A DNA stretch of 64,000 nucleotides from JAGQSZ01 sp049647585 (lineage in GTDB: Bacteria; Actinomycetota; Acidimicrobiia; Acidimicrobiales; Microtrichaceae), in assembly GCA_049647585.1 (NCBI GenBank), contig JBARXY010000049.1, forward strand, positions 124,001 to 188,000. The letters are read 5' to 3'. The notes beneath the pieces were generated by a model. The model saw only the letters and a program-made list of their open reading frames with translations, made no database searches and had not been told where the DNA came from. The position numbers and the translations under genes were made by a program. Below, one piece after another: positions 50,093 through 57,262 of the stretch (position 1 is its first letter; each line of letters starts with the position of its first letter).

Positions 50093-50896
50093 GTGAGGGT
50101 AGAAGTGGAGCGTCTGAGACAACTGGGACCGCTCGCCGCCTACCGGCTCGCCTTCGGCGACAACCATCCGGATGCCTGGCGCCTGGTGTTCCTTCACGGC
50201 TTCACCCAGAACGCCGCCTGCATTGGCCCGATTGCGTCCATCCTGTCGCGTGAGCACGATGTGATCGGCGTCGACCTTCCCGGTCACGGCCACTCCACCG
50301 AGTATCCCGACGCTGATCTGTGGCGCAGCGCAGACCTTGTCGACCGGACCACAGGGGCGGCCTGCTACATCGGCTATTCGATGGGAGGCAGGGTTGCACT
50401 GCACCTGGCGCTGAGTCATCCGGACGCGGTGCAGTCACTCGTTCTCATCGGTGCTACCGCCGGGATCGATGATGACGACGCCCGGGCCGATCGAGCACGA
50501 CTTGATCACGAGAACGCCGACAGGATCGAGCGTCTGGGAACCGACGCCTTCGTCAGCGAATGGCTGAGACAGCCGCTCTTCGCGACGTTGCCGGACTCGA
50601 CGCGTTTTGAGGCGGAACGCCGCGCGAACGGCCCAGCTGGGTTGGCTGAAAGTCTGCGCAATACCGGCACCGGATCGATGGAATCCCTCTGGGACCGCCT
50701 GGACACGATCGACTGCCCCGTCCTGATCATCAGCGGTGCGCTGGACACGAAGTTCACCGAACTCGGTGGGCTCATGGCAGAGCGGATTGGTACCAACGCT
50801 CAGGCGGTGGTGGTGCCGGATTCGGGTCACTCAGTCCATCTGGAGCAACCCGAATTGTGCAGCGACGTGATCAGCCGGTTCCTTGCCCGGGTGTGA
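50093..50896 (+). CDS. menH: MenH-like SHCHC synthase (alpha/beta hydrolase)
   Basis: From the GTG at 50093 this is 267 residues. The oxyanion block FLHGFTQNAACIGPIASIL, GVDLPGHGHST, the nucleophile elbow YIGYSMGGRVALHLAL and the late His in PDSGHSVHLEQPE all match MenH. It eliminates pyruvate from SEPHCHC. The open frame begins 24 codons earlier, but the box TACGGT 8 bases before this GTG and the family N terminus support the shorter form. The neighbours menD, menA and menE support the assignment; generic hydrolases look similar, so some doubt remains. Confidence 0.82.
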   Translation: MRVEVERLRQLGPLAAYRLAFGDNHPDAWRLVFLHGFTQNAACIGPIASILSREHDVIGVDLPGHGHSTEYPDADLWRSADLVDRTTGAACYIGYSMGGRVALHLALSHPDAVQSLVLIGATAGIDDDDARADRARLDHENADRIERLGTDAFVSEWLRQPLFATLPDSTRFEAERRANGPAGLAESLRNTGTGSMESLWDRLDTIDCPVLIISGALDTKFTELGGLMAERIGTNAQAVVVPDSGHSVHLEQPELCSDVISRFLARV

Positions 50897-50953
50897 ACCC
50901 GGCCGATCCGGACGCGCTGACCGGCGTAGACCTAACCGCCCACTGGCCGGGGA

Positions 50954-51862
50954 TCAATTGCCGATCAGGAATCCGACCGATAGCACTACGGCGTAGAACA
51001 CCTGCACAAGTCCTGTCCGTGCCAGTACGGGAATCAGCTTCGGTCCCCTTGCACCGGAAAGCACTGTGGTGATCGGCTCCCGGGCGGGGACAATGGCCAG
51101 TAACGCCAGGACGGCAACGGGACGCCCTCCCAGACCAGCCAGGAGCGGCACGAGCACTATTGGAAGTACCACCAGACCGACGTAGAGAAATCTCGTCGAA
51201 CGCTCGCCGAGTCGTACGGCCAAGGTGCGCTTGCCAACTTCGGTGTCACCCGGAATGTCGCGGAGGTTGTTGACCACGAGCAGTGCCGTAGCGAGCGATC
51301 CCATTGCCGCTCCCGATCCGATCGCAAGCCACGAGATTGCCAAGGTCTGGACATAGAACGACCCGATCGTGGCTACCAGACCGAAGAAAACGAAGACGAA
51401 GACCTCGCCGAACCCTGCGTAGCCGTACGGGCGCCCACCACCGGTGTAGAACCATCCCGCAGCAATCGCTGCGACTCCCACGAAAACCAGCCGCCAGTCG
51501 ACCCAGATGACCAGCGGCAAGCCGGATAGAGCCGTCAGCGCGAACATGACCAACATGGCCCGCTTGACCGCCCCCGGCGAGGCCAATCCATTGCCCACCA
51601 GACGCGGCGGACCGGTCCTGGCACCCGGGTCGTCGGTTCCGCGCACGCCGTCGCTGTAATCGTTGGCGTAGTTGGTGGCCACCTGGACGAACAGGGCCAC
51701 GCCCAGGGCGCAGAGGAAGACCCAGAGGCGGACGTGCTGGTCGGGCTGGATTGCTGCGGCGGTGCCGACGAGGACCGGCGCGACAGCTGCGGGAAGTGTC
51801 CTCGGCCGTGCCCCCAGAATCCACTTCCTCCAGTTGGTCGGCGGCATCATGGGTTCGTCCAT
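50954..51862 (-). CDS. menA: 1,4-dihydroxy-2-naphthoate polyprenyltransferase
   Basis: From the ATG at 51862 this is 302 residues with about nine transmembrane helices. The UbiA-family prenyl-diphosphate site is NYANDYSDGVRGTDD, with its two Asp-rich parts, and the second site is NLRDIPGDTEVGKRTLAVR. It attaches the polyprenyl chain to DHNA in the membrane. An upstream frame extension of 25 residues is discounted because TAGGAT lies 8 bases before the chosen ATG. It is divergent from menE. Confidence 0.94.
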   Translation of the reverse strand: MDEPMMPPTNWRKWILGARPRTLPAAVAPVLVGTAAAIQPDQHVRLWVFLCALGVALFVQVATNYANDYSDGVRGTDDPGARTGPPRLVGNGLASPGAVKRAMLVMFALTALSGLPLVIWVDWRLVFVGVAAIAAGWFYTGGGRPYGYAGFGEVFVFVFFGLVATIGSFYVQTLAISWLAIGSGAAMGSLATALLVVNNLRDIPGDTEVGKRTLAVRLGERSTRFLYVGLVVLPIVLVPLLAGLGGRPVAVLALLAIVPAREPITTVLSGARGPKLIPVLARTGLVQVFYAVVLSVGFLIGN

Positions 51863-51870
51863 CGGCGGGG

Positions 51871-51876
51871 ATCCTA
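51871..51876 (-). promoter_or_regulatory. -10 box (TAGGAT) before menA
   Basis: TAGGAT, 8 bases before the menA ATG with no Shine-Dalgarno. Confidence 0.45.
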
Positions 51877-51947
51877 CGGGTTGGCGGTACCCCGGTCCGT
51901 GACCGTAGATGTCGGGGCACCCTTCCACAGGTGGCAACCTTTAGGAC

Positions 51948-53093
51948 GTGCCTGAGCTGATTGCACTCGATATACACGGCGGCGCACAGTTTCTGGACTC
52001 GCTGAATCGCATCTGGGACCGGGGCGACGCCGTAATGCCACTCGACCTGTCCGGGCCCGATTCTCACGTCGAGTCTGTGCTGGCTGCCATGGCTCCGAGC
52101 GCGGTCATCGACTCCGCCGGGGAGCGCCATGAGAGGGTGGGCGGGCTACCGGTCGAGGAGGGCGATGCCTGTGTGATCACCACCTCTGGCACTACCGGAA
52201 CTCCGAAGGGAGTCATCCACACACACGACGCGATCCGCTCGGCGGGCCGGATCACTTCGGCCGCGACACGACCCGGTGAGGCGGACACCTGGCTCGCCTG
52301 TTTGCCCCTGTCCCACGTGGGCGGGTTCTCGGTGGTCGGCCGTGCGCTTGTATCTGGTGCGGGACTGATCATCCACGACGGTTTCGATGCCGAGGCGACC
52401 GACGCCGCCGGACGAAGCGGAGCTACGCACGTCTCGCTGGTGCCGGCGGTGCTTCATCGCATCGATCCGGAGCCTTGGACGACGATCCTCCTCGGCGGTT
52501 CGTCCATCCCCGCCAATAGGCCATCCAATTCGATCGCGACCTATGGGATGACCGAGACCTTCGGAGGTGTGGTCTACGACGGAGTCAAGCTCGGCGACGT
52601 GGAGCTCCGGATCGCTGCAGGTGGAATGATCGAAATCCTCAGTCCCACACTCCTGCGGGCCTACAGGACAGCCGATGACCCGGCAGGGATATCTCCGCTT
52701 GGGCCGGACGGCTGGTATCGAACGGGCGATCTTGGCCAGATCGACGAAACAACAGGAGTACTGATCGTTGGTGGGCGGGCCGACGATCTGATCATTACCG
52801 GTGGAGAAAAGGTCTGGCCCGGTCCGGTCGAGGACGTGATTCTGCTCGACCCCAGGGTCAGCGAGTGCATGATCACATCACGACCCGACCCTGAATGGGG
52901 TGAGAGGGTCATAGCCCTGGTTGTTCCCTCAGATCCACAGAGGCCACCTCAACTCGAAGACATCCGCTGGCTCGTCCGTGAGCGCCTTCCGGTCGCCGCT
53001 GCGCCGAAGGAACTTAAGATTGTGGATTCGCTGCAGCGAACAGCACTGGGAAAGCTCCGTCGTGGGGATACGCTCGGTGGTGTTGATGACTGA
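51948..53093 (+). CDS. menE: o-Succinylbenzoate-CoA ligase
   Basis: This 381-residue ANL enzyme is short for the superfamily but normal for actinobacterial MenE. It has TTSGTTGTPKGVIHTHDAI, YGMTETFGGVVYDG, YRTGDLGQIDE and GGRADDLIITGGEKVWP. It activates o-succinylbenzoate to its CoA ester. The start GTG has only CAACCT-N7 upstream, a weak version of the box used elsewhere. It is divergent from menA, and its stop overlaps the VOC gene by 8 bases. Confidence 0.9.
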   Translation: MPELIALDIHGGAQFLDSLNRIWDRGDAVMPLDLSGPDSHVESVLAAMAPSAVIDSAGERHERVGGLPVEEGDACVITTSGTTGTPKGVIHTHDAIRSAGRITSAATRPGEADTWLACLPLSHVGGFSVVGRALVSGAGLIIHDGFDAEATDAAGRSGATHVSLVPAVLHRIDPEPWTTILLGGSSIPANRPSNSIATYGMTETFGGVVYDGVKLGDVELRIAAGGMIEILSPTLLRAYRTADDPAGISPLGPDGWYRTGDLGQIDETTGVLIVGGRADDLIITGGEKVWPGPVEDVILLDPRVSECMITSRPDPEWGERVIALVVPSDPQRPPQLEDIRWLVRERLPVAAAPKELKIVDSLQRTALGKLRRGDTLGGVDD

Positions 53094-54081
53094 AAACGGA
53101 TTTCGACAGGATGAAGCGGGCCGACTGGAAGCTACCGATCCCGATCCTTCCGGCCCGGAAATAACGTTCCACCACGTCTCACTGGCGGTCCGTCACGCCA
53201 CCGATCTGTGGCCAATCCTCGCTGGTTCTCTTGGCGGCCGCTACATGGGAAGCGGGCTCGGACCCGGCTACGGCTGGACACAGCTGCAGTTCGCAAATGG
53301 CTTTCGTGTCGAGGGACTCCATCCAGAGACCGGGACCGAGCGCCAACACACTGAGACCGAACCAGTGGTCTCCGACGAGGGCGGGTCAACCTCAACCTCA
53401 ACCTCAACCTCAACCTCAAGTGCAGAGTCAGACCTCGGCTCGGCCCCGACCTCCAAGAGTTTCGTGTCGGAGTTCATCGAACGCTCCGGAGTGGGTCCAC
53501 ACCATCTGACCTTCAAGGTCACCGACATCTCACAGGTTGTCGGCCCCCTCCGCGATGCCGGCTTCAAGGTGGTCGAGCGTCAACACATCGATCCCATCAA
53601 GTGGAGCGAGGCCATCATCCGCTCCCAGGATGCGCACGGCACGATGGTCCAGTTGCTTGACGGCATTCCGGCGCCACTGGCCCTGGAGGATCCACCCGAG
53701 GGCTTTCCGGAGTCCGATTACGACAGGCCAATAGCGTCGCTCGCCAGGGTCGTCCACGCGGTGAAGGACCTGCCAGGGGCACTCAGGCTCTATCGGGACA
53801 TTCTCTGCGGCAAGGTCCTGTCGACCGGAGCGGCCGTCGACGGAAACCACTGGGTTGAACTCGGTTGGGGTGGACCCGGCCGCCTCCGACTCCTTGAGGG
53901 GGTCCACGCTGACATCGCCGAATTCATCGGTGACAGGCCCGGGCGCACCCGGCACCTGTTCTTCAATTTCGATGAACCTTCGTATGTCCCGGGGGCCACC
54001 AAGGTTGCGTCCGGCCGATGGGTCGTCCCCAAGGAAGAAGTCCTGGGAACCAGACTCGTCCTTTCATCGAGCGCCCGCTGA
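53086..54081 (+). CDS. Two-domain VOC (glyoxalase/dioxygenase-fold) protein
   Basis: From the ATG at 53086 this is 331 residues with two VOC modules: about 25-210 (ITFHHVSLAV, GVGPHHLTFKV, HGTMVQLLDG) and about 220-330 (IASLARVVHAVKDLPGALRLY). In module 1 the usual metal-ligand Glu of the last strand appears as Gln (MVQLL); module 2 keeps few ligand-like residues. So the metal site may be altered and catalytic activity is uncertain. A linker contains Ser-Thr repeats from a hexanucleotide repeat. The start overlaps the menE stop, so coupling is likely, but it is not a known menaquinone enzyme. Confidence 0.8.
   Translation: MTENGFRQDEAGRLEATDPDPSGPEITFHHVSLAVRHATDLWPILAGSLGGRYMGSGLGPGYGWTQLQFANGFRVEGLHPETGTERQHTETEPVVSDEGGSTSTSTSTSTSSAESDLGSAPTSKSFVSEFIERSGVGPHHLTFKVTDISQVVGPLRDAGFKVVERQHIDPIKWSEAIIRSQDAHGTMVQLLDGIPAPLALEDPPEGFPESDYDRPIASLARVVHAVKDLPGALRLYRDILCGKVLSTGAAVDGNHWVELGWGGPGRLRLLEGVHADIAEFIGDRPGRTRHLFFNFDEPSYVPGATKVASGRWVVPKEEVLGTRLVLSSSAR
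53386..53415. repeat. (TCAACC)x5 microsatellite in the VOC gene
   Basis: Five perfect TCAACC units plus a partial sixth encode Ser-Thr repeats in the linker of VOC module 1. Being in-frame, slippage would only lengthen or shorten the linker. Confidence 0.95.
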
Positions 54082-54102
54082 GGGTCGGAACACCCGGCTG
54101 AC

Positions 54103-54852
54103 TCAGAGGAGCATTCCGCCATCGACGACGAGCATCGTGCCGGTGACCCAGGAGGACGCATCCGAGGCAAGAAACAGCGCAGCGTTGGCGATGTCGGTCG
54201 GTTCACCTAGTCGATCCAAGGGAACCATCTTTCCGATCGAATCCTCGTTGCCCTCCCACAGCGCCCGAGCCATGTCGGTCTTGACCAGACCCGGACAAAT
54301 CGCGTTGATCCTGACCGACGGGGCGAGTTCCTTCGCCAGAGATTTGGTCAGGTGCAGTAGCGCGGCCTTGGTCACGTTGTAGTGACCGATCGAGGTCTCG
54401 ACGGTCAAACCGCCAATCGATGAAAGGTTGATGACGTTGCCGCCATGTTCGGACATGTGCTGCTTCCATGCCTCCTGGGTCCAGACGAACGCCCCTCGCA
54501 GGTTCACGTCGTAGGTCTTGTCCAGGCGGGGCAGATCGATGTCGATCATCTTGCCCATATACGGATTGGTCGCCGCGTTGTTGACCAGGATGTCGAGCCC
54601 ACCGAACCGGTTGATCGTTGCGGCTACACAGGCAGCGGCAGCGTCCGGGTCACCCGCGTTGGCGACAAAGTGGTCGACTTCTGCCCCGAATCCGGGGGTT
54701 ATCCCTGCAATCGCCTCGACCAGAGCGTCCTCCTTCCGTGAGGACAGCATCACGTTCGCTCCAGATTCGGCGAACAGTTTTGCTATTGCCAGACCGATTC
54801 CCCGAGAGGCGCCGGTGACCAACGCCGTCATACCGCGAAGTTGAAGTTCCAT
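54103..54852 (-). CDS. Short-chain dehydrogenase/reductase
   Basis: This 249-residue SDR has the cofactor motif TGASRGIGLAIAKLF, the NNAATN block, the catalytic Ser region INLSSIGGLTVET and YNVTKAALLHL with the Tyr-x3-Lys pair. The position after strand 2 (MLSSRKEDAL, Arg/Lys) suggests NADPH. It resembles FabG-like and acyl-group reductases, but the substrate is unknown. TAGCTT lies 6 bases before the ATG, a very typical box for this window. It is convergent with the VOC gene and divergent from the DUF255 gene. Confidence 0.93.
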   Translation of the reverse strand: MELQLRGMTALVTGASRGIGLAIAKLFAESGANVMLSSRKEDALVEAIAGITPGFGAEVDHFVANAGDPDAAAACVAATINRFGGLDILVNNAATNPYMGKMIDIDLPRLDKTYDVNLRGAFVWTQEAWKQHMSEHGGNVINLSSIGGLTVETSIGHYNVTKAALLHLTKSLAKELAPSVRINAICPGLVKTDMARALWEGNEDSIGKMVPLDRLGEPTDIANAALFLASDASSWVTGTMLVVDGGMLL

Positions 54853-54858
54853 GTCAGG

Positions 54859-54864
54859 AAGCTA
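54859..54864 (-). promoter_or_regulatory. -10 box (TAGCTT) 6 nt before SDR gene
   Basis: TAGCTT, spacer CCTGAC, ATG; no Shine-Dalgarno. Confidence 0.5.
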
Positions 54865-54937
54865 ACGCCATTCCTGGCGGGCAATTGCGCCACCCCTTTG
54901 TTCTGGATGTCGCTGGAGTACCTATGGGTATCTGAAC

Positions 54938-55041
54938 GACAGCCAGAACGTGGGGACAGGGGCGAGTGACAAGACCCAGGTAGCTGACTGACAGCCAGAA
55001 CGTGGGGACAGGGGCGAGTGACAAGACCCAGGTAGCTGACT
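54938..55041. repeat. Perfect 52-bp tandem duplication in the promoter region of the DUF255 gene
   Basis: Bases 54938-54989 and 54990-55041 are identical and directly abut; each unit starts GACAGCCAGAACG and ends GTAGCTGACT. The second copy ends 17 bases before the ATG of the downstream gene, just upstream of its possible -10 (CAGACT, 7 bases before the ATG). There is no spacer, no inverted repeat and no open frame that the duplication preserves. Confidence 0.95.
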
Positions 55042-55058
55042 GAATCAGACTGGTCGAT

Positions 55059-57194
55059 ATGGCCAACCGACTCGCTTCCGAGACAAGCCCCTATCTGAGA
55101 CAGCACGCGGAGAACCCGGTCGACTGGTATCCGTGGGGCGACGAGGCGTTTGCCACCGCTAGCGAACGCGACGTGCCGATCCTGTTGAGCGTCGGCTATT
55201 CCTCCTGTCACTGGTGCCATGTGATGGCCCACGAATCCTTCGAGGACGACGAGACGGCCGAGCTGATGAACTCGAACTTCGTCAACATCAAGGTCGACCG
55301 CGAGGAGCGGCCAGACATCGACGCCATCTACATGGAGGCCACCCAGGCTATGACCGGCAGCGGTGGCTGGCCCATGACCGTTTTTATGAACGCCGAGGCC
55401 GAGCCCTTCTTCTGCGGCACGTACTTCCCCGTGGAACCCTCCAAGGGATCCCCCACTTTCAAACAGCTCCTCGGTGCGGTCACCGAGGTGTGGATGGAGC
55501 GTCGAGAGGATCTCATCGAGCAGTCGCGCCAGCTGATCGACCTTATGGGCCGACAGATAACAACTCCCCAGGATGCGCAGATCCCGGGCGTAGACGTCCT
55601 TGATGTCGCAACGAGTGCGTTGCTGGCAGCACATGACCCCAAATGGGGTGGATTCGGATCGGCTCCGAAATTCCCGCAGACGATGAACCTGGCGCACCTA
55701 CTGCGGGATCATCGCCGAACGGGGTCCCAAGATGCTCTGGAAGCCGTCATGACGTCACTCGACGCGATGGCCGCCGGCGGAATCCACGATCACCTCGGTG
55801 GCGGCTTCTCCCGCTACTCCGTCGACGGCAAGTGGCTGGTTCCCCACTTCGAGAAGATGCTCTACGACAACGCGCTCCTCAGCCGCATCTACCTGCAGGC
55901 CTGGCTCGTCACCCGTGAGGAACGATTTCTCCAAACCTGCACGGACACGATCGAGTACGTCCTAGTGGATCTTTCGCACCCGGACGGCGGCCGTTACTCG
56001 GCCGAGGACGCCGATTCCCTGCCCTTCCACGGCGCAGATCACCCAGTAGAAGGTGCGTTCTATGTGTGGGACCCCGCTTTGGTGGAGGAGGCCCTCGATC
56101 CCACCGGCGGGACCGATCACTCAGAGAACATCGCGACGGTCCTCGACTTCTACGACATAACTGAACAGGGCAACTTCGAAGGTTCCTCCATCCCCAACCG
56201 GATCGCCCACCGCGGCGACCTGACGCCGCCGCCAGAGGTGGATCTGGCGCGAACAGCCATGCTCTCTGCCCGCTCCGAACGTCCCAGGCCGGGACTCGAT
56301 GACAAGGTCCTGACCGAATGGAACGCCCTGATGCTCACATCACTCGCCGAAGCGGGCGCGGCCACCGGCAACGACAGATGGCTCCGGGAGGCCGAGTCGA
56401 CAGCAGAGTTTCTATGCTCGAACCTGAGGGTCGAGTCGGCAAGCTCACCCGGAGGTCACCGGTGGCTGCGCTCGTGGCAGGCGAACAGCAACGCGGGCGC
56501 CGGCGGAGCCCAACACCTGGGTTACGCGGCCGACTACGCGGCACTTCTGAACGCATTCACCTCCCTCTATGAGGCGTCGGGCAAACTGCGCTGGTTGAAC
56601 GAGGCGCTGGACGTAGCGGAGGGATTACTGACCCTGTTCTGGGACACCGACGGTGGCGTTTGGAGCACCGGAGACGACGCCGAGGTCCTGGTTGCCCGGC
56701 CGAAGGACATCATGGACGGAGCCACGCCTTCTTCCAACAGCATGGCCGCCGTTGGCCTGCTCCGGCTGGAGGCCCACACCGGAGAGTCCCGCTATGGCGA
56801 ACACGCCCGCTCCATCCTGCGTCTGCTCGGTCACCTTGCAGCTCAGCATCCGACCAGCTTCGGCAATCTCCTTCATGCGATCGAACTGAACGCCGTCGGG
56901 GTCACCGAAGTCGTGGTGACCGGCCAAAGGCCCGACCTGGTCCACGCCGTGCACTCGATGTTCCTGCCCGATGCGATTCTCGCCTGGGGTGAGCCGGGAC
57001 AAGGCCCCCTCTGGGAGGGCCGCACCGGCACAGAGGGCCACGGCACCGAGGGCCGCACCGGCACCGAGGGCCACGGCACCGAGGGCCACGGCACGGCTAC
57101 CGCCCCAGCGGGGGTTGCCCACGTCTGTACCGGCTATGTCTGCGCAACCCCGTCGTCATCGGTGGATGAACTCATGACGAGGTTGCGCAGCTGA
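55059..57194 (+). CDS. Thioredoxin-domain DUF255 protein (YyaL/SPATA20-like)
   Basis: This 711-residue protein starts with the DUF255 motif LASETSPYLRQHAENPVDWY and a CxxC in SSCHWCHVM (Cys 50 and 53). It then has the VDREERPDID and GSGGWPMTVF blocks, and an alpha/alpha-barrel resembling sugar epimerases (HDHLGGGFSRYSVD, PHFEKMLYDNALL). Cellular role is unknown. The C-terminal region carries about 26 residues of EGRTGT/EGHGT repeats from a DNA tandem repeat, inserted before the last family block VCTGYVCATPSSSVDEL. A possible -10 (CAGACT) lies 7 bases before the ATG; a 52-bp duplication sits just upstream. Confidence 0.92.
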   Translation: MANRLASETSPYLRQHAENPVDWYPWGDEAFATASERDVPILLSVGYSSCHWCHVMAHESFEDDETAELMNSNFVNIKVDREERPDIDAIYMEATQAMTGSGGWPMTVFMNAEAEPFFCGTYFPVEPSKGSPTFKQLLGAVTEVWMERREDLIEQSRQLIDLMGRQITTPQDAQIPGVDVLDVATSALLAAHDPKWGGFGSAPKFPQTMNLAHLLRDHRRTGSQDALEAVMTSLDAMAAGGIHDHLGGGFSRYSVDGKWLVPHFEKMLYDNALLSRIYLQAWLVTREERFLQTCTDTIEYVLVDLSHPDGGRYSAEDADSLPFHGADHPVEGAFYVWDPALVEEALDPTGGTDHSENIATVLDFYDITEQGNFEGSSIPNRIAHRGDLTPPPEVDLARTAMLSARSERPRPGLDDKVLTEWNALMLTSLAEAGAATGNDRWLREAESTAEFLCSNLRVESASSPGGHRWLRSWQANSNAGAGGAQHLGYAADYAALLNAFTSLYEASGKLRWLNEALDVAEGLLTLFWDTDGGVWSTGDDAEVLVARPKDIMDGATPSSNSMAAVGLLRLEAHTGESRYGEHARSILRLLGHLAAQHPTSFGNLLHAIELNAVGVTEVVVTGQRPDLVHAVHSMFLPDAILAWGEPGQGPLWEGRTGTEGHGTEGRTGTEGHGTEGHGTATAPAGVAHVCTGYVCATPSSSVDELMTRLRS
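57015..57095. repeat. Alternating 18- and 15-bp tandem repeats near the 3' end of the DUF255 gene
   Basis: Five units alternate GAGGGCCGCACCGGCACA (EGRTGT) and GAGGGCCACGGCACC (EGHGT): 18, 15, 18, 15 and 15 bp. All are in frame. Confidence 0.9.
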
Positions 57195-57262
57195 GGTTCT
57201 TGCTCGGCCCGCCTCTGACCCTCCGGTTTCCGGGACGCCCCGAAACGGGCCGGTCAGGTGAT

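Noticed and set aside
54938..55041. Possible CRISPR-like repeats
   Set aside because: Two copies abut with no spacers and are not palindromic; no cas genes are present.
54828..55697. Minus-strand frame of 289 codons over the 52-bp duplication
   Set aside because: It overlaps the DUF255 gene in antisense; the 52-bp duplication would shift its frame, which is not expected of a real gene.
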